From Paragorgia papillata (lineage: Eukaryota > Cnidaria > Anthozoa > Scleralcyonacea > Coralliidae): a stretch of DNA of 64,000 bases. The stretch's first letter is position 1; every line of letters starts with the position of its first letter. The stretch spans positions 1-64,000 of the forward strand of contig JAWNZC010000290.1 in NCBI GenBank assembly GCA_035771165.1, in the 5' to 3' direction. Both the position numbers and the translations under genes were made by a program. This document shows, in pieces, positions 38,506 through 48,857 of the stretch. Below the pieces are notes generated by a model, which saw only the letters and a program-made list of their open reading frames with translations, searched no databases and was not told the origin of the DNA.

Positions 38506-39833
38506 AATTAATTTTAGCATTAATTTTTACACATGGGAAATAATGTTCGCCAATTTTGCTCCATGGCATAAAAGCATAACGGTACAATATAATGAATGAC
38601 AATGTATTGAGAAAGAAAATTCAATGACTGAATTGTACATATTGATGCTACATCCCTACTTACATTAAAGAAAACATGGCAACTTTAATGAATCAGAAAA
38701 CACCTGCCAAGTGAAAAAAGTCAGAATGAGGTTGAGCTGTATCTTGTGCCCAGGGCCTTTATGAAATTGGTAAGGTGGGAAAAGGTTCTGGCATTGGCTG
38801 TTGGATTCGGCATTTTCATTGGTTGCTTGCCTTTCTTAAACATTCCTCGTGAAACATATTTATGCATACCACCAACGGGACTGAATAGGACTGCCATTAC
38901 AATGAACTTCTCCCACAGGGCTGCATTACTCAACATGATTTTGCATACTAAACTGAATTGCTAATTTATTACACCCCTGCAGTATTTTTGGGTGCTGTGA
39001 CTAGCCAATGCCAGGGCTTTTTCCCACCCTCCAAGTCTCAAAAACACCCTGAGAATGAAGTTGGACACAGCTGACCTAAGGCAAAATTAGTTTGCTGCTT
39101 CTGCATGGTTTGCAGTAATAAGTTAGCTTGTGAGACATTTGAGGTATTAATACAAAATTCATTTAATGCGATAATTGAAATGGCAATTCCTGTAGAAAAC
39201 ATTCCTCTTACGTGAAAGGACAATTGGTTCCCCCCGTGCTGCCCCCGCGTTGTGAGGGCAAGGGGGCAGCTGCCCCTGTGGCTCTGGCACCCCTGACTAT
39301 AGAATAACCACTGATTCATAATGAGATAACATTGCTACAAGTTTACGAGTCTCCTCAGTTTTGCCTTTGTTGGCAAAATGCAACAGGGACGCCTGTGACG
39401 GATCACTTTCGATTTGTTGTGAACCTGCGAGGTTTTGACCAAAATTACCCCCCTAGCTTGGGTTTAAAATGATCCTGAATGATCCCTTTTTAAAATGAGA
39501 CCTTTATAACGATATGCCATGAAGTATTACCCGAGCTCTGACCTGAATTCCGTGTTGTGAATTTCCCGTGTGCAACGTGGGCATATCGACAAGAAGAAAA
39601 TGGCTTTTATTTGTCAATATATAAGCGAAACCAACGAAAATTTAGGCTCTAACAACTCCGAAAGTAAGTATAAGCATTTATTTAATAGTTGAGTCGGTTT
39701 TCATTGTTCTTCATAGGTATATAAATCCGATACAACCTTAAAGCAAGGGGAGGGATTTGATATCTCTCCAGGGAAAACTGGGGTTAATGAATAGAATTGA
39801 ATATGTACAAATACATCTAATTAAAAATTCACA
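38506..39833. other. Single-copy region with no recognised gene
   Basis: Several frames of 70-95 codons occur on both strands: 38721-38936 minus, 38746-38964 plus and 39038-39319 minus. Two of them overlap on opposite strands and none shows a domain I recognise. At 39600-39663 an ATG in good context (AAAATGG) opens 21 codons and is followed by a consensus donor (AAA|GTAAGTA), but no downstream exon could be matched. The stretch may contain old transposon remnants. Confidence 0.5.
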
Positions 39834-39950
39834 GTATATATGTACATATATACCGGGTATATATTCATATATATACCACTTTGTACACTTAGCGGTATAT
39901 ATTTGATTATACACCCGTTATATATATATATATATTATATATAAAAATGC
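39834..39950. repeat. AT-rich TA/TATA microsatellite-like tract
   Basis: This is a low-complexity stretch dominated by alternating TA, broken by short CCGGG, CCACTTTGTACACTTAGCGG and CACCCG segments. It ends in a run of about eight TA steps at 39918-39935. Such tracts often mark element boundaries or replication-slippage sites. It lies about 140 bp beyond the 3' end of the minus-strand recombinase pseudogene. Confidence 0.7.
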
Positions 39951-40085
39951 TAAAATATTAGAAACAACCAACGTATTTCTACAAAACGCGGTTATAAATC
40001 ATTCCTTAGCGGTTATAAATCGTTGCACAAACAATATATATCGACAACAAAAATCATTTAATTTTTAACACTCAAACAATTTAAC

Positions 40086-40555
40086 TTAACAGATGAAATT
40101 CTTCTTTATAACAAACGTGCAGTTCGAAAATGAAACACCATGTGTTTCCTTCCTACTATTTGATAAAGGACTTTCTTCAGAACTTAATTTACACACTTTT
40201 TTGAACGTGTCCGAATTATGGTTGTCGCTAACTGCCACTCTCTTTCTACTTGCTAGAAATTTTTCATCACTTTTCACATCTTTCACAAATTGACTCATGG
40301 AATCAAAAGCTTTCGAAATCTCTACTTTACTCGACACACTAGGCCTTTGGTAAATTTGAAGTGAGCGAGCATCCCTGTGACCCGTTCTTTGCATAACAAA
40401 CTTATCTGGTATTCCTTTGGCTAATCCCCGCGTAGCTGTTGTAGCTCGAAGACTGTGGTAATTGGTGAAATTTCCTTCAATCCCCGCTTTTTCACACATG
40501 CGACGCACAACTGTTCCCAATTTGTTATGGCCTACAGGATTCGAAGTAAACCAAA
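40086..40555 (-). CDS. C-terminal catalytic exon of the recombinase pseudogene
   Basis: This frame is open from the acceptor side (40555) to the stop at 40086. It begins WFTSNPVGHNKLGTVV and includes TNYHSLRATTATRG, QRTGHRDARS and LQIYQRP. These supply the family's His-x-x-Arg pair (codons at 40457-40455 and 40448-40446), the second His in GHR, and the Tyr nucleophile (codon 40352-40350). All catalytic residues of the C-terminal half are therefore intact. After the Tyr comes a Lys/Ser-rich tail of about 85 residues, ending in an SNCTF-type motif of the kind I recall near the C-terminus of some family members. The apparent start at 40520 is a TTG inside the conserved domain and is not a real initiation site. 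The exon is more likely a 3' exon. Confidence 0.65.
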
Positions 40556-40703
40556 CTATAAAAACATCAAAGATATATTACAAATTAGAAAAGAAAAAAG
40601 TAATTCAAAAACCACAAACCTAATGATTTTTAAGATAGTAATATACAATTTAGCAATCTTTCTGCCAATAAATTTTTTGAAGTAAATATAAAACAGTATA
40701 TAC
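40556..40703 (-). other. Predicted 148 bp intron in the recombinase pseudogene
   Basis: On the minus strand the upstream exon ends GATGAAG followed by GTATATA at 40703. The downstream exon starts TTTGG at 40555 after TTTTTATAG. The GT and AG boundaries are both present. Joining them keeps phase 1 and reads SSDEVWFTSNPVGHNK, which carries the conserved W...PVGHNKL segment without a break. The phase match and motif continuity are the evidence. An internal intron shows this is eukaryotic DNA and argues against a processed copy. Confidence 0.6.
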
Positions 40704-40900
40704 CTTCATCTGAACTATTGTACTTTCGCTTTGGAGTCAAGTAAAACGAGTCATTTTCCAAGGCTGACTTTGGACATTTTAACACGTATTTCTTGTGCAC
40801 AAAGCATCTCTCCAACATGGACTCATTTCGATAATGTTCTATCACTTTTCGTTTAATACCACGGTGCTTTCGTGTACTTGTCTGTGGCACATATCTCCTT
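40704..40900 (-). pseudogene. Central exon fragment of the recombinase pseudogene
   Basis: This is the third-frame portion of the same pseudogene. RKHRGIKRKVIEHYRNE, MLERCFVHKKYVLKCP and ENDSFYLTPKRKYN match the segment that, in the family, sits between the first catalytic Arg region and the W...PVGHNKL segment. The frame extends upstream to 41055, but upstream of about 40900 the residues are not family-like. The core-binding segment there is read in another frame, so a deletion or frameshift lies between them. No first catalytic Arg context is visible. Confidence 0.55.
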
Positions 40901-41448
40901 ACTTTTCCAATTTCGTTCATTAGCCCACTCAGACCATGTATTAACCGTCCAACAGGTGCTTGGTTTCGTATTAATCGGTATCCTTGTCTCATTTCTCTTC
41001 TCCAACTCTGCAGTCTGCATCGGTGATAACAACAACTTCCCTCTGATCGCGCCATTGTTCTAGTCTCTTGTCTGAGTCGTCTCTCTCAACCAAGCATTGG
41101 CCTCCAGTAACTTCATTTCCCTCAACACTTACTGTCTTAATTAGTAGTGGTTCTTCAGCTTCTAATAAGCTACTAAAATCGAAGTCTAGTTCCAAACTTT
41201 TACGAAAAATATTCTGGGTGATAAAAACTTCTTCATCGCTTTCTTTCATTCTCGCAATAGTTAATTACTTCACCAAAATTCAGACTACGCCTTAAAGTTG
41301 TGAAAATTTACTTAACCTCCTTTTCACAATACACCAGTTATAGCTAATAACGGTTCCCTAGATAAATCTTTCTCTCAAATTTGATGATAGTCATATACAT
41401 ATTACGCCATTACTGCCATTATGATCAAAGCAAAAAACAACCAAATGT

Positions 41449-41495
41449 GTAAGACTTCTGAAGTCTTACATTAAGTTAAGACTTCAGAAGTCTTA
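41449..41495. repeat. Pair of near-identical palindromes (AAGACTTC n GAAGTCTT)
   Basis: 41449-41469 is a perfect 21 bp palindrome around a central T (half-site GTAAGACTTC). 41477-41495 is a second one around a central A (half-site TAAGACTTC). Each is the reverse complement of the other, so this 47 bp segment can fold as two small hairpins or one long one. The function is unknown. Possibilities include a transposon end, a recombinase or protein binding site, or a slippage product. Confidence 0.75.
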
Positions 41496-41666
41496 CCAGG
41501 CGCAGTGCTAAAAGTCGGTGCCTAAAACTAAGTGAATAATTGTCAAGGGACAAACTAAGAATGAACGACTGAACTCACAAAAGAACATAAAGCGCTGCCC
41601 ACTTAACAGGGCACCGCAGTTCTTTCAAGCTCTTTGTTGAAAACCTCTTCAACTATTAAATAAGTC

Positions 41667-41773
41667 AGTTATATACCTCGGATGTCGGCTTTATGCCAGA
41701 TACATTCCCTCGGGGCCTGCGGCCCCTCGGGGTATGTATCTGGCATAAAGCCTCCATCCTCGGTATATAACTC
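41667..41773. repeat. Long GC-capped hairpin (about 52 bp arms), foldback-like
   Basis: The left arm at 41667-41717 (beginning AGTTATATACC) and the right arm at 41721-41772 are reverse complements over about 52 bp with roughly 8 differences, including a perfect inner block GGCTTTATGCCAGATACAT. The tip is GGGGCC-TGC-GGCCCC, a 3 nt loop. The RNA or single-stranded DNA would fold into a very stable hairpin. The simplest reading is a foldback/MITE element. A small-RNA precursor is possible but unsupported. An open frame at 41682-41897 runs through it and is a by-product. Confidence 0.75.
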
Positions 41774-42423
41774 TTACTTGTTTGTTGTAATTAGCAAAAA
41801 TTTGGTAAAATGTGACGAAAACCATCTCGGCCGATCAGGCAATTATCGAACAAAATTTGCCTGGAGTTGTCGGCGTTGCAATGGCAAACAGGAGTAAATA
41901 TCACGCAAAATAACCTAAAATCTGAATAGCTGACTTAAAAACGATCTTTCCGATGTATTATGGTCGTATGTTCTTGTATAATTCTATTTTAATTTGTAAA
42001 TTTCAAAAATAAGTGATATTATGCGCGCGGGCGCACCATGGGGGGGGATTTCATAATGGGAAATCTTAAAAAATCAATATAATATTTGCGTTTTATTATA
42101 TTGCTTTAATTTTTTCAATTTGAATTTGTGAAATGCTGCTTTTCATTTTACTTGTCCAACGTTTGGTGGTAAATTCATTTCTGGTTAAATATTTAACATT
42201 TTGTTAGATTATAATAATATTTTAAATAATAATTAGCATAAATTAGCATAATTTGCAAAATGGGTTGTCTGACAAGACCTGAAAACCCAAAATGTTAATA
42301 GTAGAGGTAAAAACGATTCAAATGATATATTCTGGCATTATTTTTGTCTTATTATGCCATGTTAATTCACAAATTGTCAAGACCACCTGCTGTGACTGGT
42401 TTTCGGACAAGACGGGAATGAGT
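41774..42423. other. AT-rich spacer before the histidine-rich array, no gene seen
   Basis: This spacer contains a GC island GCGCGCGGGCGC followed by an eight-G run near 42020-42048. It also has a short tandem of ATTAGCATAA units near 42230-42256. No protein-coding frame with recognisable content was found. The composite array begins at 42424. Confidence 0.55.
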
Positions 42424-43131
42424 TAACTGGCAGTTTTAAAAATTCCAAACAGACATTAAAACAAACATCACGATCATCACGGCCATTTCAAATAATCACG
42501 ATCATCACCACCATCTCAAAAATCACAAACATCACGATTATCACGGCCATTTCAAACATCACCATCATCACCACCATCTCAAAAATCACGAACATCACGA
42601 TCATCACAGCCATCTCAAACATCACGGCCATCGCAAACATAAATACCCAAAAAAGTAAAAGAAAAAAGTAAAAGAAAAAGTTTCGTCCTGAGAAAGAATG
42701 GAACCCCGTCGTTAACACGTGAAAGACCATAGTGCTATCCAGTGCAGTAGGCCACGATTCACAAACATCCTGGGTTAAAAATAATAATTAGAGGCTTTAA
42801 CTGGCAGTTATAAAAATTCGAGACATACATTAAAACAAACATCACGATCATCACGGCCATTTCAAACATCACGATCATCACCACCATCTCAAAAATCTCA
42901 AACATCACAAACATCACGATCATCTGAAACATCAACATCATCACCACTATCTCAAAAATCACAAACATCACGATCATCACAGCCATCTCAAACATCACGG
43001 CTATCGCAAACATAAATACCAAAAAAAGTAAAAGAAAAAAGTAAAAGAAAAAGTTCCGTCCTGAGAAAGAATGGAACCCCGTCGTTAACACGTGAAAAAC
43101 CATAGCGCTATCCAGTGCAGTAGGCCACGAT

Positions 43132-43962
43132 TCACAAACATCCTGGGTTAAAAATAATAATTAGAGGCTTTAACTGGCAGTTATTAAAATTCGAAACAGA
43201 CATTAAAACAAACATCACGATCATCACGGCCATTTCAAACATCACCACCATTTCAAATATCACCATCATCACGATTATCACGGCCATCTCAAACATCACC
43301 ATCATCACCACCATCTCAAAAATCACAAACATCACGATTATCACGGCCATCTCAAACATCACCATCGTCACTACCATCTCAAAAATCACAAACATCACGA
43401 TCATCACGGCCATTTCAAACATCACCATCATCACCACCATCTCAAAAATCACAAACATCACGATTATCACGGCCATCTCAAACATCACAATCATCACCAC
43501 CATCTCAAAAATCACGATTATCACGGCCATCTCAAACATCACCATCGTCACTACCATCTCAAAAATCACAAACAGCACGATCATCACGGCCATTTCAAAC
43601 ATCACCATCATCACCACCATCTCAAAAATCACAAACATCACGATTATCACGGCCATCTCAAACATCACCATCATCACCACCATCTCAAAAATCACAAACA
43701 TCACGATTATCACGGCCATCTCAAACATCACCATCGTCACCACCATCTCAAAAATCACAATCATCACGATCATCACTTCCATCTCAAACATCACCATCAT
43801 CACCACCATCTCAAAAATCACAAACATCACGATCATCACAGCCATCTCAAACACGACGGCCATCGCAAACATAAATACCAAAAAAAGTAAAAGAAAAAAG
43901 TAAAAGATAAAGTTTCGTCCTGAGAAAGAATGGAACCCCGTCGTTAACACGTGAAAAACCAT
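43132..43962 (-). other. Minus-strand hydrophobic repeat ORF (276 codons), probably not a gene
   Basis: An ATG-started frame opens in the 3' flank (MVFHVLTTGFHSFSGRN). It passes a Phe/Leu-rich stretch, runs through MFEMAV-type repeats (the antisense of the 63 bp unit) and stops after NPGCL. Similar frames occur at 45495-46280, 48708-49538, 42759-43103, 45107-45415, 47728-48009 and 48398-48679. The older right-hand copies carry a TGA shortly after the ATG. The open frame therefore arose only in expanded, frameshifted copies and looks like a compositional by-product. Confidence 0.2.
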
Positions 43963-44099
43963 AGCGCTATCCAGTGCAGTAGGCCACGATTCACAAACAT
44001 CCTGGGTTAAAAATAATAATTAGAGGCTTTAACTGGCAGTTATAAAAATTCGAAACGGACATTAAAACAAACATCACGATTATCACGGCCATCTCAAAC

Positions 44100-44985
44100 A
44101 TCACGATCATCACCACCATCTCAAAAATCACAAACATCACGATCATCACAGCCATTTCAAACATCACCATCATCACCACCATCTCAAAAATCACAAACAT
44201 CACGATTATCACGGCCATCTCAAACATCACCATCATCACCACCATCTCAAAAATCACAAACATCACGATTATCACGGCCATCTCAAACATCACCATCATC
44301 ACCACCATCTCAAAAATCACAAACATCACGATCATCATGGCCATTTCAAAGATCACCATCATCACCACCATCTCAAAAATCACAAACATCACGATTATCA
44401 CGGCCATCTCAAACATCACCATCGTCACCACCTTCTCAAAAATCACAATCATCACGATCATCACTTCCATCTCAAACATCACCATCATCACCACCATCTC
44501 AAAAATCACAAACATCACGATTATCACGGCCATCTCAAACATCACGATCATCACCACCATCTCAAAAATCACAAACATCACGATCATCACAGCCATTTCA
44601 AACATCACCATCATCACCACCATCTCAAAAATCACAAACATCACGATTATCACGGCCATCTCAAACATCACCATCATCACCACCATCTCAAAAATCACAA
44701 ACATCACGATTATCACGGCCATCTCAAACATCACCATCATCACCACCATCTCAAAAATCACAAACATCACGATCATCATGGCCATTTCAAAGATCACCAT
44801 CATCACCACCATCTCAAAAATCACAAACATCACGATTATCACGGCCATCTCAAACATCACCATCGTCACCACCATCTCAAAAATCACAATCATCACGATC
44901 ATCACTTCCATCTCAAACATCACCATCATCACCACCATCTCAAAAATCACAAACATCACGATCATCACAGCCATCTCAAACACGA
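44100..44985. repeat. 441 bp (7 x 63) higher-order repeat, block 1
   Basis: A distinctive variant (CATGGCCATTTCAAAGATC) places an ATG at 44337 and again at 44778, exactly 441 bp apart, which is seven 63 bp units. The surrounding variants (GATTATCAC, CATCGTCAC, CACTTCCATC) recur in the same order. This shows duplication of a seven-unit block. The first block has CACCTTCTC where the second has CACCATCTC, so the copies have begun to diverge. Confidence 0.75.
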
Positions 44986-46308
44986 CGGCCATCGCAAACA
45001 TAAATACCCAAAAAAGTAAAAGATAAAGTTTCGTCCTGAGAAAGAATGGAACCCCGTCGTTAACACGTGAAAAACCATAGCGCTATCCAGTGCAGTAGGC
45101 AACGATTCACAAACATCCTGGGTTAAAAATAATAATTAGAGGCTTTAACTGGCAGTTATAAAAATTCGAAACCGACATTAAAACAAACATCACGATCATC
45201 ACCACCATCTCAAAAATCACAAACATCACGATCATCACAAACATCACCATCATCACCACTATCTCAAAAATCACAAACATCACGATCATCACAGCCATCT
45301 CAAACATCACGGCCATCGCAAACATAAATACCCAAAAAATTAAAAGAAAAAAGTAAAAGAAAAAGTTTCGTCCGGAGAAAGAATGGAACCCTGTCGTTAA
45401 CACGTGAAAAACCATAGCGCTATCCAGTGCAGTAGGCCACGATTCACAAACATCCTTGGTTAAAAATAATAATTAGAGGCTTTAACTGGCAGTTTTAAAA
45501 ATTCGAAACAGACATTAAAACAAACATCACGATCATCACGGCCATTTCAAACATCAGGATCATCACCACCATCTCAAAAATCACAAACATCACGATTATC
45601 ACGGCCATCTCAAACATCACGATCATCACCACCATCTCAAAAATCACAAACATCACGATCATCACGGCCATTTCAAACATCACCATCATCACCACCATCT
45701 CAAAAATCACAAAGATCACGATTATCACGGCCATCTCAAACATCACCATCTCAAAAATCACAAATATCACGATTATCACGGCCATCTCAAACATCACCAT
45801 CATCACGACCATCTCAAAAATCACAAACATCACGATCATCACAGCCATCTCAAACATCACCATCATCACCACCATCTCAAAAATCACAAACATCACGATT
45901 ATCACGGCCATCTCAAACATCACGATCATCACCACCATCTCAAAAATCACAAACATCACGATCATCACAGCCATTTCAAACATCACCATCATCACCACCA
46001 TCTCAAAAATCACAAACATCACGATTATCACGGCCATCTCAAACATCACCATCAAAACCACCATCTCAAAAATCACAAACATCACGATTATCACGGCCAT
46101 CTCAAACATCACCATCATCACCACCATCTCAAAAATCACAAACATCACGATCATCACAGCCATCTCAAACACGACGGCCATCGCAAACATAAATACCCAA
46201 AAAAGTAAAAGAAAAAAGTAAAAGAAAAAGTTTCGCCCTGAGAAAGAATGGAACCCCGTCGTTAACACGTGAAAAACCATAGCGCTATCCAGTGCAGTAG
46301 GCCACGAT

Positions 46309-47622
46309 TCACAAACATCCTGGGTTAAAAATAATAATTAGAGGCTTTAACTGGCAGTTATAAAAATTCGAAACAGACATTAAAACAAACATCACGATCA
46401 TCACGGCCATTTCAAACATCACGATCATCACCACCATCTCAAAAATCACAAACATCACGATTATCACGGCTATCTCAAACATCACGATCATCACCACCAT
46501 CTCAAAAATCACAAACATCACGATCATCACAGCCATTTCAAACATCACCATCATCACCACCATCTCAAAAATCACAAAGATCACGATTATCACGGCCATC
46601 TCAAACATCACCATCTCAAAAATCACAAACATCACCATTATCACGGCCATCTCAAACATCACCATCATCACGACCATCTCAAAAATCACAAACATCACGA
46701 TCATCACTTCCATCTCAAACATCACCATCATCACCACCATCTCAAAAATCACAAACATCACGATCATCACAGCCATTTCAAACATCACCATCATCACCAC
46801 CATCTCAAAAATCACAAACATCACGATTATCACGGCCATCTCAAACATCACCATCATCACCACCATCTCAAAAATCACAAACATCACGATTATCACGGCC
46901 ATCTCAAACATCACCATCATCACCACCATCTCAAAAATCACAAACATCACGATCATCATGGCCATTTCAAAGATCACCATCATCACCACCATCTCAAAAA
47001 TCACAAACATCACGATTATGACGGCCATCTCAAACATCACCATCGTCACCACCATCTCAAAAATCACAATCATCACGATCATCACTTCCATCTCAAACAT
47101 CACCATCATCACCACCATCTCAAAAATCACAAACATCACGATTATCACGGCCATCTCAAACATCACGATCATCACCACCATCTCAAAAATCACAAACATC
47201 ACGATCATCACAGCCATTTCAAACATCACCATCATCACCACCATCTCAAAAATCACAAACATCACGATTATCACGGCCATCTCAAACATCACCATCATCA
47301 CCACCATCCCAAAAATCACAAACATCACGATTATCACGGCCATCTCAAACATCACCATCATCACCACCATCTCAAAAATCACAAACATCACGATCATCAT
47401 GGCCATTTCAAAGATCACCATCATCACCACCATCTCAAAAATCACAAACATCACGATCATCACGGCCATTTCAAACATCACGATCATCACCACCATCTCA
47501 AAAATCACAAACATCACGATTATCACTTCCATCTCAAACATCACCATCATCACCACCATCTCAAAAATGACAAACATCACGATCATCACAGCCATCTCAA
47601 ACACGACGGCCATCGCAAACAT
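46309..47622 (-). other. Longest minus-strand repeat ORF (437 codons), probably not a gene
   Basis: This is the longest open frame in the window. It is antisense to the 63 bp repeats of the largest composite unit and almost wholly MFEMAVIIVMFVIFEMVV-like, with Met, Val, Ile, Phe and Glu dominating. Its ATG lies inside the repeat (MFAMAVVFEM) because the upstream flank is frameshifted relative to neighbouring units. The length reflects a stop-free unit of 21 codons. No topology or domain of a known membrane protein is evident. Confidence 0.2.
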
Positions 47623-47640
47623 AAATACCCAAAAAAGTAA
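46387..47640 (+). other. Longest His-rich open frame (no ATG)
   Basis: In the largest composite unit the histidine frame stays open for about 417 codons. It runs from the in-frame TAA in CATTAAAACAAACATCAC (just before 46387) to a TAA at 47638-47640 that follows HRKHKYPKK. Each 21-codon repeat has 13 His plus Asp, Gly, Phe/Leu, Lys and Asn. If translated, such a peptide could bind divalent metals. However, the frame contains no ATG, a stop sits immediately upstream, and no clear splice acceptor follows that stop. It is therefore reported as an open frame and not as a gene. Confidence 0.35.
46740..47560. repeat. 441 bp (7 x 63) higher-order repeat, block 2
   Basis: The same CATGGCCATTTCAAAGATC marker sets ATGs at 46958 and 47399, again 441 bp apart. 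The order of variants resembles the block in the 44.1-45.0 kb unit. The seven-unit block was therefore probably copied between composite units, by unequal exchange or conversion, in addition to tandem duplication. Confidence 0.7.
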
Positions 47641-47700
47641 AAGATAAAGTTTCGTCCTGAGAAAGAATGGAACCCCGTCGTTAACACGTGAAAAACCATA

Positions 47701-48857
47701 GCGCTATCCAGTGCAGTAGGCAACGATTCACAAACATCCTGGGTTAAAAATAAAAATTAGAGGCTTTAACTGGCAGTTATAAAAATTCGAAACCGACATT
47801 AAAACAAACATCACGATCATCACGGCCATTTCAAACATCACGATCATCACCACCATCTCAAAAATCACAAACATCACGATCATCACAGCCATCTCAAACA
47901 CGACGGCCATCGCAAACATAAATACCAAAAAAAGTAAAAGAAAAAAGTAAAAGAAAAAGTTTCGCCCTGAGAAAGAATGGAACCCCGTCGTTAACACGTG
48001 AAAAACCATAGCGCTATCCAGTGCAGTAGGCCACGATTCACAAACATCCTGGGTTAAAAATAATAATTAGACGCTTTAACTGGCAGTTATAAAAATTCGA
48101 AACAGACATTAAAACCAACATCACGATCATCACGGCCATTTCAAACATCACGATCATCACCACCATCTCAAAAATCACAAACATCACGATTATCACTTCC
48201 ATCTCAAACATCACCATCATCACCACCATCTCAAAAATCACAAACATCACGATCATCACAGCCATCTCAAACACGACGGCCATCGCAAACATAAATACCC
48301 AAAAAAGTAAAAGATAAAGTTTCGTCCTGAGAAAGAATGGAACCCCGTCGTTAACACGTGAAAAACCATAGCGCTATCCAGTGCAGTAGGCAACGATTCA
48401 CAAACATCCTGGGTTAAAAATAAAAATTAGAGGCTTTAACTGGCAGTTATAAAAATTCGAAACCGACATTAAAACAAACATCACGATCATCACGGCCATT
48501 TCAAACATCACGATCATCACCACCATCTCAAAAATCACAAACATCACGATCATCACAGCCATCTCAAACACGACGGCCATCGCAAACATAAATACCAAAA
48601 AAAGTAAAAGAAAAAAGTAAAAGAAAAAGTTTCGCCCTGAGAAAGAATGGAACCCCGTCGTTAACACGTGAAAAACCATAGCGCTATCCGATGCAGTAGG
48701 CCACGATTCACAAACATCCTGGGTTAAAAATAATAATTAGACGCTTTAACTGGCAGTTATAAAAATTCGAAACAGACATTAAAACCAACATCACGATCAT
48801 CACGGCCATTTCAAACATCACGATCATCACCACCATCTCAAAAATCACAAACATCAC
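47701..48857. repeat. 670 bp segmental tandem duplication of two composite units
   Basis: The sequence from 47701 recurs with a 670 bp offset from 48371, including diagnostic differences from other units (GTAGGCAACGATT, TAAAAATTAGAGG, TTAGACGCTTT and AAAACCAACATC). Identity continues to about 48857, where the second copy switches to a different 63 bp variant order. The only difference noticed is CCAGTGCAG versus CCGATGCAG near 48689. This is a recent event. Confidence 0.8.

Larger units (their letters stand above)
40086..41249 (-). pseudogene. Crypton/DUF3504-type tyrosine recombinase pseudogene
   Basis: This is a decayed copy of the eukaryotic tyrosine-recombinase family found in Cryptons and in domesticated ZMYM2/QRICH1-like proteins. 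Pieces lie in order on the minus strand but in three frames. An acidic N-terminus starts at ATG 41249 and runs to about 40990. A core-binding-like segment spans 41035-40853 and contains NTKPSTCWTVNTWSEWANER. The central segment to 40704 includes KVIEHYRNE and ERCFVHKKYVLKCP. The C-terminal catalytic exon is 40555-40086. Family members normally have about 200 residues between the core-binding domain and the KVIEHY-like motif, including the first catalytic Arg. Here that part is missing, which with the frame changes argues for a dead copy. The family assignment is from remembered motif patterns. Confidence 0.72.

Noticed and set aside
38721..39319. Overlapping opposite-strand frames of 71-93 codons
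   Set aside because: They lie on opposite strands over the same DNA or have no recognisable content. These lengths are expected by chance.
40853..41295. Plus-strand frames over the recombinase relic (40872-41063 and 41068-41295)
   Set aside because: They are antisense to segments that carry family motifs on the minus strand.
44337..47647. Plus-strand Ile/Thr/Ser-rich ORFs of 229 codons (44337-45026 and 46958-47647)
   Set aside because: Their ATG comes from a single variant (CACGG to CATGG) in a duplicated block, and the frame is just one of several stop-free frames of the repeat.
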